Shown here piece by piece: positions 1 to 9,106 of a DNA stretch of 32,919 nt (positions are counted from its first letter, which is position 1; each line of letters begins with the position of its first letter). Location: positions 1 through 32,919 of the forward strand of contig SYIM01000155.1 of NCBI GenBank assembly GCA_005798775.1. The letters run 5' to 3'. The translations under genes were made by a program, and so were the position numbers. This DNA comes from Burkholderiales bacterium. Lineage in GTDB: Bacteria; Pseudomonadota; Gammaproteobacteria; Burkholderiales; Burkholderiaceae_E. The notes under the pieces were generated by a model. It had not been told where the DNA came from. It worked only from the letters and a program-made list of their open reading frames with translations, and did not search any database.

Positions 1-2259
1 TCCATTGGCTGCCAAGCGATAACTGAACGTATCCTGAACGATCGCATCGGTTCCAGGCCATTGCGTGACCTTGTAGGTGTAAGCGCCCGTGGGCTGGATG
101 TCGAGCGTACCGTAGGTTCCAGTCAGAACCAGCTTGCTGGGGTTTCCGGTAAAGTTGGTTTGATATTGATTGACCAACAGCACTTCGTCACCCGTCCGCG
201 CCCCCCAGAGCCCGGCCGTGAAATTGCGGGGGACCACGTCGTTCGCCAGCGCATTCCCACTGACCTCTCCGCTGAAGAGTGCGGCGGTGCCCGAAGTGAG
301 CACAAAAAGATTGTCATCAATGGCGCTGGCGCCCTTCGTGTCGTTCGACGACACAAACAACGTACCCACAGAGGCCCGCGTAAGACTGATGGCTCGAGAC
401 AAAGCCTCCGGAGTTCCGCTTGCAACCCCCTCCAGGCCGGACAGGATGTCAGCAAGCCCAGAGGTGCTCCCGCCGGATGCGATTGCAGTGGCTACCGCCT
501 TCGCTGCGGACTGTGCGACGAGTTCCTGAGCGACAATCTGGTATTGCACCGCTTTGGTCAGCGCGCCACCGATATCGAGATTACCGAAATGACCGCCGGC
601 CGCAGCGATCGAATTGTCGATCGCAGACTGAATGCTGTTGTTGAGAACCGTAATCGATTTCGCCACCACAGACGCGGCCGCCTCAATTCCCTTGGCCGCT
701 TCGGCGCTCACCGACGCCTTGATGCTGGTGAACACTGCCCGTAGCGTCGCTTCGGAGCCAAGGTTGACTTCAACCGCGTTCTTGACCAGCTCGCCCGCAA
801 TCGCAGAAGACACCAGCGAATCATCCGTCACCCCTGCGGCAGCCGCAACCTCGGCGGCGACGCGAAGGATGTTGGCGACCTGCAGTGCCTTCGCCTGAAC
901 TTTCATCGCCTGTTCGGCGGCAGCAAAGTCGCTGGCCTTAGCCGCCTCAGCCAGAGGGTCGTAATTGAGCAGGCTGGTAGTGGTTTCAGGCAGCTTGAGA
1001 ACAGTTTTGACTCGAGCGAGCGCGCCGTCAACGTTGACGCCAGGCAGTTGCCGGGCTGCTGTGACGAGCGTGGTGATCGGGTTGATGACGTCCGACCCGG
1101 CCAGAGACGTGTACGAGCCGTTCCACTCCCGCTGAGTGGAAATGTCAATCGTTCTCAGTGTGTCAGTTCCGCCCGCAATCGTACCGCCGTAAGTCCAGGC
1201 TTCAGTTCGCAGATTGCCGTTGCCGCCACCGATTCCGGGCGATCGACCAAACGCGTCGGTGATTCCCCAGGGTTCCGCAGCGAATGCCGCCCCGTTGTTG
1301 ATGACGAGGTTGAAGGCGCCCGCCGCCGACTGGGTGACCTGAACCGTGTTGATCGGGTCGTGATCCCAGACCCCGTTACCATTGAGGTCGCGAAAGACGA
1401 GCGCCCCTTTCAGGTAACCGTCAATGTTGACTGGCGCATCGCCGTTTTGCACGGTGAGCGTAAATTTTTCGGACGTGCTGGCGCTGGCATTGTCTGTTGC
1501 AGTGACCGTTACCTCGAAAACACCCTGTTCGCCCTCGGGCGGGGTGCCGACGAGCTTGCGCGTAATGGGGTCGATCGAGAGCCATGCCGACGCATCGTAG
1601 GCCACACCGTTTTTCTTGACGGAAAAACTGTAGGTGAGTTTCCCCTGCTCCGGATCCGAGAAGCCGCTGATGTCAACCGAGAAGGGCACCCTCTCACTTG
1701 CAGTCGCGGCAGCAATTGGCTTGGAGGTTGGCGCCTGATTCGCAATCGGGCCTGCGCTCGAACTCGACGAACTCTCCTGCACGAGCAGCGCACCAACCCC
1801 GAAGGCTACAAGCGCTGGCACAGGCCCGGGGAGGTCAAGCAAATCCGACGAACTGGAACCTGACGCAGGCGCCCCGCCGGCATTCGAGCCCGACCCCGAA
1901 CCACCTCCCGCTACGGCATCACTCGTTTGGCCCGGCGCCGCTCCCGGGGCCTGGGCGAACAGCATCTCCCGCGTCGAATCGGTGGGGCTCGACCAGTCAG
2001 CCTCAAGCACCCGCACGTCCGCTGGCGTCGACTCGTCATACACCTGCAGATCCACGCCACGATCATCCGCACGGCGCCGGCGAATCGAGCCAGCCATCAT
2101 GACATCGGATGAATCGGCCGGTTTCGCCAACAATGCAGTGGCGGAAGCGGTTGTTTCAAGCGCAAGCGCTACCTGTTCGCCCGTGGAGGGCGAGGTGCCC
2201 TGGGCATGCGGGCGACCCGACTTGACGCGACTGGATTTTTGAGCGCCTGTTTGTGACAT
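1..2259 (-). CDS. Large adhesin-like surface protein, N-terminal part (C-terminus outside the window)
   Basis: Reading from the ATG at 2259, I translated 753 codons to the left edge without a stop, so the gene continues beyond the window. The N-terminus is polar with an Arg cluster (about residues 56-62, SIRRRRADD), then a Gly/Ser linker, then a hydrophobic stretch (PGPVPALVAFGVGALLVQ, about residues 155-172). A putative-Ig (He_PIG-like) domain follows (about 185-275), then an SdrD-B-like segment with DLNGNGVWD (about 285-330), then a long Ala-rich, probably helical region (about 390-620). A VCBS-type repeat with GTYGTLDIQPTGAYTYKV lies near the edge. An AGGG element sits 6 bases before the ATG. 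These domains are typical of biofilm adhesins exported by LapB-type secretion systems; the role as a substrate of the neighbouring exporter is inferred. No classical Sec signal peptide is visible. The C-terminal secretion signal, if any, is outside the window. Confidence 0.85.
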   Translation of the reverse strand, partial: MSQTGAQKSSRVKSGRPHAQGTSPSTGEQVALALETTASATALLAKPADSSDVMMAGSIRRRRADDRGVDLQVYDESTPADVRVLEADWSSPTDSTREMLFAQAPGAAPGQTSDAVAGGGSGSGSNAGGAPASGSSSSDLLDLPGPVPALVAFGVGALLVQESSSSSSAGPIANQAPTSKPIAAATASERVPFSVDISGFSDPEQGKLTYSFSVKKNGVAYDASAWLSIDPITRKLVGTPPEGEQGVFEVTVTATDNASASTSEKFTLTVQNGDAPVNIDGYLKGALVFRDLNGNGVWDHDPINTVQVTQSAAGAFNLVINNGAAFAAEPWGITDAFGRSPGIGGGNGNLRTEAWTYGGTIAGGTDTLRTIDISTQREWNGSYTSLAGSDVINPITTLVTAARQLPGVNVDGALARVKTVLKLPETTTSLLNYDPLAEAAKASDFAAAEQAMKVQAKALQVANILRVAAEVAAAAGVTDDSLVSSAIAGELVKNAVEVNLGSEATLRAVFTSIKASVSAEAAKGIEAAASVVAKSITVLNNSIQSAIDNSIAAAGGHFGNLDIGGALTKAVQYQIVAQELVAQSAAKAVATAIASGGSTSGLADILSGLEGVASGTPEALSRAISLTRASVGTLFVSSNDTKGASAIDDNLFVLTSGTAALFSGEVSGNALANDVVPRNFTAGLWGARTGDEVLLVNQYQTNFTGNPSKLVLTGTYGTLDIQPTGAYTYKVTQWPGTDAIVQDTFSYRLAANG

Positions 2260-2296
2260 GAACGACCCTGTGCAGTTCGTTGAAATCGAAAAACTC

Positions 2297-2326
2297 ATAT
2301 TTGCAAGTTTAACGCCAAAATCGCAA
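2297..2326 (-). promoter_or_regulatory. Possible sigma-70-type promoter upstream of the adhesin gene
   Basis: The 141-base gap between this adhesin and the WecA-like gene is clearly AT-rich in a GC-rich window. On the minus strand it holds TTGCGA (2326-2321) and AAATAT (2302-2297), separated by 18 bases, about 38 bases before the ATG at 2259. Match to consensus is only moderate and this is a guess from sequence alone. It would give the adhesin its own promoter, separate from the genes upstream. Confidence 0.3.
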
Positions 2327-2400
2327 TTATTTGAAGATCAGAAAAATTCCCTGCAGGATCACCCGCTAGGAGCGAGCACGCTGGCGCCCGCCGACCTCCA

Positions 2401-3522
2401 CTAGCCAACAACCCGGTCCGGCGCAACGTCCACTCGGTCCGGTGACGTAACCTTGTCTACCGCCTTACCTCGAGCGTCTCGCAGCCTCGACCATTGCGAC
2501 GACACGCCAGCATAAAAAAGGGAAAGCAGCGCGACAAACCCAAGCACCAAAAGCCAATCCGGCGCCCCAAGCTGCCAGGCTGCGATTGCCAGCACCGCAA
2601 CAATCAACCCGCCCCCAGCCTCCACCGCCACCACCTTGACAGGGCTTATGCCACGCGCAAGAAGCAGATGGTGGAGATGGTCCCGACCTGGCGCCGTCGC
2701 CCCCTGCCCGCTCAACAGCCTCGCCGCGATGACGCTAAGCCCATCAGCCAACGGCACGAAACAGGCCCACACCACCACCGCCGGAGGGGCACCACCCTGC
2801 GCCAGAGGCAGCGAACAAAACTTCAGAGCGATAATAGCGATAAGGAAGCCGACGCCAAGGCTCCCGGCATCGCCCATGAAAATCCGAGCAGGCCGCCCCG
2901 ACCAGCCGCGAAGATTGAAAATCAGAAACGCCACGAGACAGGCACCCAGCACGCCTGCGAGTTCTATGACATGGGCGTTACCCGACAGCCAGGCCGCCCC
3001 GCCTAGAACCAGCAATGCGACCAGGCAAAGTGACCCGGCCAACCCGTCAACCCCATCACTCATATTTATGGCATTCATCACACTGACAATTGCAAACACC
3101 GAAAAGGGAACCGCCAGCCACCCAAGATCACCCGCCCAACCAGGAATGATTTCCCCCAATGCCTGCAGACTGACCTCGCTGCCGACGACGACAGCCGAGG
3201 AAATGAACGCCTGAAAAAGGAATTTCGCCCCAGCCCTCAAATGCGCCCTATCGTCGATCGCTCCGAGCACGAAAAAGAGAATAACTCCACCGATCCACGC
3301 GGCCGGAGGACGAACCCCCGGAACAAGGAACCAGGCAACGATAAGTCCGACTGCCATCGCCAAGCCACCCACGACCGGAGTGGGCGCTTGATGTTGTTTA
3401 CGGCCCCCCGGTTGATCGAGAAGGCCGAGCCACGGCGCGATGCGTATGAGGATTCCGACGCTGGCAATTGTGACAAAGAAAGAGAGCGAGATCGCTAACA
3501 TGAAGGCCAACGTGGGAGCCAA
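2401..3522 (-). CDS. wecA: WecA/MraY-family undecaprenyl-phosphate sugar-1-phosphate transferase
   Basis: This is a polytopic inner-membrane enzyme of 373 residues, close to the usual family length, with about ten hydrophobic segments. Family motifs are in order: HQAPTPVVGG (44-53), the metal-binding acidic pair D90-D91 in GAIDDR, NAINMSDGVDGLAG (150-163), FMGDAGS (215-221), and the HIH-type loop GRDHLHHLL (279-287). By family knowledge it transfers a sugar phosphate, typically GlcNAc-1-P, from a UDP-sugar to undecaprenyl phosphate, the first step of O-antigen, enterobacterial common antigen or exopolysaccharide synthesis. The exact sugar cannot be read from sequence. The start is uncertain: the longest frame begins with TTG at 3522, while an ATG at 3501 begins right at the first membrane segment; neither has a convincing ribosome binding site. 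It sits between the secretion genes and an adhesin, with no other polysaccharide genes beside it. Confidence 0.9.
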   Translation of the reverse strand: MAPTLAFMLAISLSFFVTIASVGILIRIAPWLGLLDQPGGRKQHQAPTPVVGGLAMAVGLIVAWFLVPGVRPPAAWIGGVILFFVLGAIDDRAHLRAGAKFLFQAFISSAVVVGSEVSLQALGEIIPGWAGDLGWLAVPFSVFAIVSVMNAINMSDGVDGLAGSLCLVALLVLGGAAWLSGNAHVIELAGVLGACLVAFLIFNLRGWSGRPARIFMGDAGSLGVGFLIAIIALKFCSLPLAQGGAPPAVVVWACFVPLADGLSVIAARLLSGQGATAPGRDHLHHLLLARGISPVKVVAVEAGGGLIVAVLAIAAWQLGAPDWLLVLGFVALLSLFYAGVSSQWSRLRDARGKAVDKVTSPDRVDVAPDRVVG

Positions 3523-3705
3523 TTCAAAAAATCGGGTAGGAAAATTTAGGCTTAACTAACGGAACTGTGTGCAAGACGGGCTTCCAGAACATGTTTCAAA
3601 CGTAATCTTAGCGTACAACGAATCTCTGTCTCGCCAACTGAGAAATAGCGCACATTCTTTCCACCAAAGTCAATCGACGCACCAGAAAGGCGCACCGCGC
3701 GCTGA
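3523..3705. other. Intergenic region between the TolC-family gene and the WecA-like gene
   Basis: This 183-base gap has no recognised gene. The minus strand has one open frame of about 47 codons from a GTG after the tolC stop (product ends in ARLAHSSVS), but it shows no ribosome binding site and no convincing family match. The part next to the WecA-like gene is AT-rich (GCCTAAATTTTCC) and could hold a promoter, but I see no good hexamer pair. No strong terminator follows the secretion genes. Confidence 0.5.
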
Positions 3706-5205
3706 TCACTGCGGAAACCCAAAATGCGAGTCGACCCTCGACGTGATGTAAAGCATCCGATAGCTGCCAAATACCTGCTGGGCGTAGGCATCGATCAGGT
3801 CGCGTCCGGCCGCCTGCAGCACCTCCTGCGCGTTGAGCAGGTCGAGGAGCGTTCCTCGGCGAAAAGCGAACTGCTCGCGAACCGCCCGAAGCGATGCAGC
3901 AGCTAACTCCGCCGACTCGATCCGGGCAAGCAGCAGTTGGTCAGACGCGCTCGTTTCAGCAAGCACCTGCGCAGCGAAGCGCTCGAAGGCGAGCACTGCC
4001 GTCTGGTAATCATGATCGGCCTGCTGCAATCGCGACAAGGCCTGCGTCTCACGGGCCTGCGCTGCGCCGCCGGTGTAGAACTCATATCGAAAATTGAACA
4101 GTGCGGTACGGTCATTTCCCGGGAACCCGTCGCCAATCTGATCTCGCCGCGTAAATGTGCTCTCGAAATTCAGCTGTGGAAGCGCTCGAGCCGCCGCCGC
4201 TTTCAACTCAGATTGGGCCGCTTCCCTTCCCGCCTGGGCCGCACGAACCGTGGCGAACACCGGCGCAAGAACGGATGCCCCCCCGAAATCGCGCACCTCC
4301 ACCGCTGCGAGCAGGTCCGTTGTGCCTGCCGGCTCAGCTCCGAATATCTCGCGGTAACCCGCTCGAGCCGCCGCAACACGCGTCCTGGCTGCCACCGCCC
4401 CGGCCAGCGCGTCGGCGACCCGGGCCTGCGCCCGCAGCACGTCGCTGCGCGACCCGCCACCCAGTTCATAGCGCTCCCTCAGGTACTGAGCAATCGCAAC
4501 TCGCGCAGCCTGGTTTTCAAGCGCCAGCCCCTCCTGAAGGTGAGCCGACTCGAACTCGATCGCAACCTGTATGGCCCTCAGCGCCAGCTCAGCGCGGCGC
4601 GCCTCGGCGCGCGCAGCCGCAATACGCTCGCGTGCCTCGGCCGACACCACGACGGCCTCGGCTGCCCCGAAGTCGAACACCAACTGCCTCAACACCAGGC
4701 CCCACCCCGCGCTCGTGTACCGCCGCTCAGGAACACCGAACAACCGGTTCTGGTCGAATGAGCGCCACCCGCCATCGGTCTGACCTATGACCTGGGGGCG
4801 AAGGGCTGCACGGGATTCTTCGGTCGCGCCACGAGCCCCTTCCCTGGCCGCCATGGCGGTCTGAAATTCGGGATGACGGCTGACCGCCTCGCGCACACGA
4901 TCACGAAACTGACGATCCACAAGGGGCGATAAAGCGATCCGGCGATCCGACCGCAACGCATCGAGAAACCCGATCTGGGACTCGCCCAACGCAGGAACCT
5001 GCTCGGGAGGCGGTGCGACAGCGGTCGACATTGGGGAAACGCCCCCACCGGTCACGGGCACGGTCTGCGAAAACGCAGCGGACGACGCAAGCAGCAATGC
5101 GATGAGCACCCGCCCGGCGATGATGGAACCCGCTTTGCGGCTCTTAGGATCCGAGACATGTACCTGCCCAGGCAACTGACCCTGCCTAGCGCTCACGGAA
5201 CGCAT
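3706..5205 (-). CDS. TolC-family outer membrane protein of a type I secretion system
   Basis: The protein is about 499 residues from the ATG at 5205. It has a basic n-region and hydrophobic signal peptide (IIAGRVLIALLLASSAAFS, residues 28-46), then two long helical repeats rich in Ala, Arg and Glu with TolC-type signatures such as ELGGGSRSDVLRAQARVADA and FRRGTLLDLLNAQEVLQAA. It would form the trimeric outer-membrane channel through which the ABC/HlyD pair passes its substrate. The frame stays open upstream to 5355, but that extension only reads the HlyD gene in another frame and lies far before the signal peptide, so I reject it. Possible starts are ATG 5205, GTG 5196 and TTG 5175; the last lies just after the HlyD stop with an AGGCAGGG element upstream. 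The first two overlap the HlyD gene by 11-20 bases, which fits translational coupling. Confidence 0.93.
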   Translation of the reverse strand: MRSVSARQGQLPGQVHVSDPKSRKAGSIIAGRVLIALLLASSAAFSQTVPVTGGGVSPMSTAVAPPPEQVPALGESQIGFLDALRSDRRIALSPLVDRQFRDRVREAVSRHPEFQTAMAAREGARGATEESRAALRPQVIGQTDGGWRSFDQNRLFGVPERRYTSAGWGLVLRQLVFDFGAAEAVVVSAEARERIAAARAEARRAELALRAIQVAIEFESAHLQEGLALENQAARVAIAQYLRERYELGGGSRSDVLRAQARVADALAGAVAARTRVAAARAGYREIFGAEPAGTTDLLAAVEVRDFGGASVLAPVFATVRAAQAGREAAQSELKAAAARALPQLNFESTFTRRDQIGDGFPGNDRTALFNFRYEFYTGGAAQARETQALSRLQQADHDYQTAVLAFERFAAQVLAETSASDQLLLARIESAELAAASLRAVREQFAFRRGTLLDLLNAQEVLQAAGRDLIDAYAQQVFGSYRMLYITSRVDSHFGFPQ

Positions 5206-6505
5206 TCTCGCGGACGGCGACCACCGGCTTGGATAGATACTGCAGCACGGTCTTGGACCCCGTGATGATGTCGATCTGCGCCTGCATACCGGGGAGGACC
5301 GGCAGTTCCTTGTCGCCCACCTGGAGCACAGGCGATAGCGTTTCGATACGGGCAAGATAGAAACTTTCGCCGCGGTCGTTGGTCACCACGTCTGGGCTGA
5401 CCTGCGTCACCGTGCCGACCATGGCGCCAAAAATCGAAAAATCATAAGCCGAGATCTTGAGACGTGCGGTCTGCCCGAGCTTCACGAAACCGATGTCCTG
5501 GGGCAGGATCATTGCCTCAAAAACCAGCTGATCATCAATCGGGACCACTTCGGCAACCGGCTCACCCGACCGTACGACGCCCCCTATCGTGGAAATCAGC
5601 AGCCGGTTGAGAATTCCGTTCACGGGCGACCTGAGCTCCGTTCTTCCCACCCGATCGGCGAGCGCAGGCATCACCTCCTCGAGCGAGCGCAGCTCAGCGG
5701 TGACCTGGTTCAGGTCCGCCTGCGCCTGGCTGCGGATCTGTCGGAGCGTTGCATCCTTGCGTGCAACCACTTCGGCAAGCGCAGCCTCCAGCCGGACGAT
5801 GGCCGAGCGCGCGGACTCGAGCCGGCCTTCGGCATCGGCCATCATCCGGTCTAACCGCACCAGTTCGATCTGCGGCTCAAGCCCTCTCGCCACCAGCTGC
5901 GCAAGAATGCGTCGCTCCTCCCGGGCGAGTGTCAGAGTGCGTTCTGCAGTCTGAATGACGATACGGGTTTCGTCGATTTCGCGGCTGCGCTGCTCGCGCT
6001 GGGAGTCCAGCACCCGGACCTGCGCATCACGTTCCTCGGCACGGGCTCTCCAAGCCGCGCGCTCGATGCTTACGAACTCGCGGGCATCACGCTCGAGTTC
6101 GACACCGAACGAGGGCGCGGTTTCCGTCAACTCGGCCCGCAGCCTGGCCGCCCGCGCAAGCAGCGCGAAGCGCTGCTGCCTACGCGACTGGTAATCGCCG
6201 TCGGCCTGAATCGAACTGAGGGATACCAGCGCCACCCCATCGGCCACCTTCTGCCCCTGCTTGACATGAATCGCCTGCACAACACCGCCCTCCAGGCTCT
6301 GGATCACCTGGATTCGCCCGGATGGAATCACCCGGCCTTGCGCGCGGGTGACGGTATCAACGTGAAACATGGCCGCCCAAACGAAAAAAGCAACCACGGT
6401 CAGCACGATTGCGTAAAGCAGCCAGCTTGCACTGCGCTTGAGGTCGTGCTCGCGCAAGGTAGCAGCGATCGTTTCACCGCGTGGTCGCGGGGATTTAGCG
6501 GTCAC
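5186..6505 (-). CDS. HlyD-family periplasmic adaptor of the type I secretion system
   Basis: This is a 439-residue membrane-fusion protein. A short cytoplasmic N-terminus is followed by one membrane segment (about 27-46, WLLYAIVLTVVAFFVWAAMF). Next comes the first half of a lipoyl-like domain with IQSLEGGVVQAIHVKQGQ (68-85), a long coiled coil (about 100-290), the second lipoyl half with LRSPVNGILNRLLIS, and a beta-barrel C-terminal domain. It links the inner-membrane ATPase to the TolC channel. The start is GTG at 6505, three bases after the ATPase stop codon, so the two are almost certainly one transcript. Length and motifs match the type I secretion HlyD/LapC branch. Confidence 0.95.
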   Translation of the reverse strand: MTAKSPRPRGETIAATLREHDLKRSASWLLYAIVLTVVAFFVWAAMFHVDTVTRAQGRVIPSGRIQVIQSLEGGVVQAIHVKQGQKVADGVALVSLSSIQADGDYQSRRQQRFALLARAARLRAELTETAPSFGVELERDAREFVSIERAAWRARAEERDAQVRVLDSQREQRSREIDETRIVIQTAERTLTLAREERRILAQLVARGLEPQIELVRLDRMMADAEGRLESARSAIVRLEAALAEVVARKDATLRQIRSQAQADLNQVTAELRSLEEVMPALADRVGRTELRSPVNGILNRLLISTIGGVVRSGEPVAEVVPIDDQLVFEAMILPQDIGFVKLGQTARLKISAYDFSIFGAMVGTVTQVSPDVVTNDRGESFYLARIETLSPVLQVGDKELPVLPGMQAQIDIITGSKTVLQYLSKPVVAVRENAFRER

Positions 6506-6508
6506 GAT

Positions 6509-8998
6509 TCAACCCGCCTTGGTGGATAAGCCACTGGAGCCTGGACCTGCAAGCCCAGGCTCGGAAGGCTCAGTCGCCACAGAACGCCCGGCTGATTGAC
6601 CAGCCGCCGGCGTGGACGGCACCACCACCTGGAGCGCACCGTCTCCAGGGGGCTGGGCACCGAACGGCCGAGCCGACAGTGCACCACGGAGGGCTGCACT
6701 TGCCGAGGGCGAGACCATAGCCTTCCGCGAAGTAGCTGCCGTCGAAAGGGCATCACCGCCCCCGCGCCCCGGCGGTGTATCCGGACCAGAAGCGCCTGAG
6801 GGGCCTGAGGGGCCTGAGGGGCCTCTTTGACCCGCAGCAGGCGCCGCAGCGCCCCCGGATGCTGGCCCACTGCCCGCACCCAGCACCTTGTCGCGAGGAC
6901 CATCGGCCACAACCTTGCCCTGATCGAGCACGATCACACGATCGACCAGTTCAAGCAGGGTGGCCTTGTGCGTGATGACGACGAGCGTTGAGGCGCCGAT
7001 GACCGGTTTCAGCCGCTCGATGAGTTGCCGCTCCGCATTGATGTCCATCGCACTGGTGGGCTCGTCCAGCAGCAGGATAGGCGGCCGACCAACCAGCGCG
7101 CGCGCAATGGTAATGGCTTGGCGCTGACCTCCAGACAGTCCTTCTCCTCGCTCTCCCAACCGGAGGTTATAGCCCTCGGGATGAGTGCTGATGAAATCGT
7201 GAACGCCCGCGATGTGAGACACCTCGACGATCCGTTCGTCGGCAGGGTAATGCGCACCGAGCGCGATGTTCTGTCGCACCGTGCCTGTCATCAGCCAGAC
7301 TTCCTGCATGACCGCACCGATATTGCGACGCAGATCGGACGGATCGAGCTGACGAACATCCGCACCGCCCACCAGCACGGCCCCCGCACTGGGCGCATAG
7401 AGTCCGAGCAGCAGCTTCGAGAGCGTAGTTTTGCCGGACCCTACGCGACCAACAATAGCCACCCGCTCGCCTGCGTTGATTTTCAGACTGACGCCGTTAA
7501 GACCGCCGGCCTGTTGCTGGGGATAGCTGAAGGACACACCGCGCAGTTCAACCATGCCATCGAGGGATTCACGCGGCATCAGCTGGCGCGAGGGTTGGTG
7601 CTCACGAGGCTCGTTCATCAGCTTGGCCAGCGCCTTGTAACTGGCGTAGGACTGATTGGCACGCGTCAGCAACTGGGCCAGCTGCGCAAGAGGCGCAATT
7701 GCGCGCCCCGCAAGGATGGAACAGGCGATGATTGCACCCATTCCGATTTGCCCCTTGGCCACCAGAAACACGCCCATCGAGACAATGGCCACCTGGGAGA
7801 CCTGTGATACAAAGTTCGCGAAGTTGCCCGCGAACTGCGCCAGAAAGCGGGTTTTGAGCCCCACCCGCGCCTGATGGGCGATTGCCCGCTGCCAGCGGCC
7901 GCGCATCACAGGGCCGGCACCGAGCGCCTTGATGGTTTCGAGCCCCGCAATCGATTCCACCAATACCGAATGCTTGGTCTGCCCATCTTCATAGCCGGTC
8001 TGCACCAGCCGTCTCATGGCGGGCTGCAGCGCAACCCCGACCAGCAGCATGGCTGGGATGAGAATCAGCGGCACATACACCATGGGTCCACCGATTGCCC
8101 AAATCACTGCAACGAACAGAAGCGCAAACGGTATATCAATTACTGTGGTGAGCGTGGCCGAGGTGAGGAACTCTCGGACGGATTCAAACTCCTTCATGAC
8201 ATTCGCCAGCGACCCGGTTGAGCCTCGCCGCGCGCGCATCTCGAGGTCGAGCACATGGTCGAACAGCGCATCAGCGATCGCCATATCCGCTCGCGAGCCC
8301 GCGACGTCAAGGAAATAGCCGCGCAGGCTGCGAATGATGAAGTCACTGACAAACACGATTCCAATACCAGCCATCAAAGCGATGAGGGAATCGATCGCGT
8401 TATTGGGCAACACCCGGTCATAGACGATCATCGTGAAGATCGAGGTGGCGAGCGCGAACACGTTGGTGAGTAGCGCAGCAAGTACCACCTGAATATAGAG
8501 CGGCCGAGCGGTTGACAGCGGCCCCCAGAACCAATGCCCGAATCGCCCGCGCGGCGCATTCACCTGGTCGGACGGTACGCGAAGCGGGGGGCTCACTGCC
8601 ACAAACGTGCCCGACAGCATCTGATCGATCAGGTCAGGATCGGGGTCAGCCCTGAATTCGCTCCCTCTGGATGCAGGATCGAAAAGCGACAAGCCGCCGT
8701 CATGTCCGCGAGACAGAATGGCGGGTCGATGATCTGGCGTGAGGAAAACCAGTGCTGGCAAACCCGAACGGTCGACGGCAGAGAATCCACCGGTTCGCTG
8801 CTCAGCGACGAAGCCCCTGCTTGAAAGTGCTTCGATGAACTGTTCGAGCGTCCACGCCCCTTCTGGCCGCAGCACCTGAGCATAGAGAGACGCCCTCGAG
8901 AGAGGTGCCTCGTGCAACGCAAACAGATGCAAAAGGCATGCCTCGAGCGGGTCGTAGATCGCGGGGATCGGGGCAACGCCCGAATCGGAACCAGTCAC
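6509..8998 (-). CDS. Type I secretion ABC transporter (permease/ATPase, LapB/LssB type) with an unusual C-terminal tail
   Basis: The 829-residue protein starts with GTG at 8998. Residues about 15-140 form a C39-peptidase-like domain in which the catalytic Cys position is Pro (DPLEACLL), so it probably binds but does not cut its substrate, as in HlyB and LapB. Membrane segments span about 165-450. The ATPase has Walker A GRVGSGKTT (K523), signature LSGGQRQ, Walker B ILLLDEPTSAMD (D645, E646) and H-loop VITHKA. It would energise export of the large repeat proteins encoded next door. After residue about 708 a 121-residue tail rich in Gly, Pro, Ser and Ala follows, including the collagen-like GPSGPSGPSGASGP; relatives usually end near 710-720. 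The 108-base gap to the upstream RTX gene contains no clear terminator, so they may be co-transcribed. Confidence 0.95.
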   Translation of the reverse strand: MTGSDSGVAPIPAIYDPLEACLLHLFALHEAPLSRASLYAQVLRPEGAWTLEQFIEALSSRGFVAEQRTGGFSAVDRSGLPALVFLTPDHRPAILSRGHDGGLSLFDPASRGSEFRADPDPDLIDQMLSGTFVAVSPPLRVPSDQVNAPRGRFGHWFWGPLSTARPLYIQVVLAALLTNVFALATSIFTMIVYDRVLPNNAIDSLIALMAGIGIVFVSDFIIRSLRGYFLDVAGSRADMAIADALFDHVLDLEMRARRGSTGSLANVMKEFESVREFLTSATLTTVIDIPFALLFVAVIWAIGGPMVYVPLILIPAMLLVGVALQPAMRRLVQTGYEDGQTKHSVLVESIAGLETIKALGAGPVMRGRWQRAIAHQARVGLKTRFLAQFAGNFANFVSQVSQVAIVSMGVFLVAKGQIGMGAIIACSILAGRAIAPLAQLAQLLTRANQSYASYKALAKLMNEPREHQPSRQLMPRESLDGMVELRGVSFSYPQQQAGGLNGVSLKINAGERVAIVGRVGSGKTTLSKLLLGLYAPSAGAVLVGGADVRQLDPSDLRRNIGAVMQEVWLMTGTVRQNIALGAHYPADERIVEVSHIAGVHDFISTHPEGYNLRLGERGEGLSGGQRQAITIARALVGRPPILLLDEPTSAMDINAERQLIERLKPVIGASTLVVITHKATLLELVDRVIVLDQGKVVADGPRDKVLGAGSGPASGGAAAPAAGQRGPSGPSGPSGASGPDTPPGRGGGDALSTAATSRKAMVSPSASAALRGALSARPFGAQPPGDGALQVVVPSTPAAGQSAGRSVATEPSEPGLAGPGSSGLSTKAG
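6794..6820 (-). repeat. Three 9-base tandem repeats encoding Gly-Pro-Ser
   Basis: The plus-strand unit gcctgaggg occurs three times without change, and codes on the minus strand for three GPS triplets in the C-terminal tail of the ABC transporter. Perfect short tandem copies of this sort can gain or lose units by slippage without shifting frame. Confidence 0.85.
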
Positions 8999-9106
8999 GG
9001 TGTTGGCCTGGAGCGCTCATCAAATAAGCCGGGAAACCCCACAGTTTAACCCAGCCCTCCCTCTGCGCCCGATCAGCACCCGGCAAATTCCCCACAACTC
9101 CTTATT

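Noticed and set aside
1048-1863. Plus-strand open frames of up to 271 codons across the left adhesin, and similar ones elsewhere
   Set aside because: They are opposite-strand shadows of the long minus-strand genes, with Arg-rich composition and no domains.
3552-3705. Short minus-strand frame of about 47 codons after tolC (contains GGKNVRYFSVGETEIRC)
   Set aside because: There is no ribosome binding site, only a GTG start, and no convincing family. A faint resemblance to DUF1488-type proteins was not enough to call a gene.
5206-5355. N-terminal extension of the TolC-family reading frame up to 5355
   Set aside because: It reads the HlyD gene in another frame, is Arg/Ser/Cys rich, and lies far before the signal peptide; starts at 5205, 5196 or 5175 fit better.
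9011-9018. Palindrome GAGCGCTC just upstream of the ABC transporter start
   Set aside because: Eight-base palindromes are expected by chance in GC-rich sequence and nothing else supports a site.
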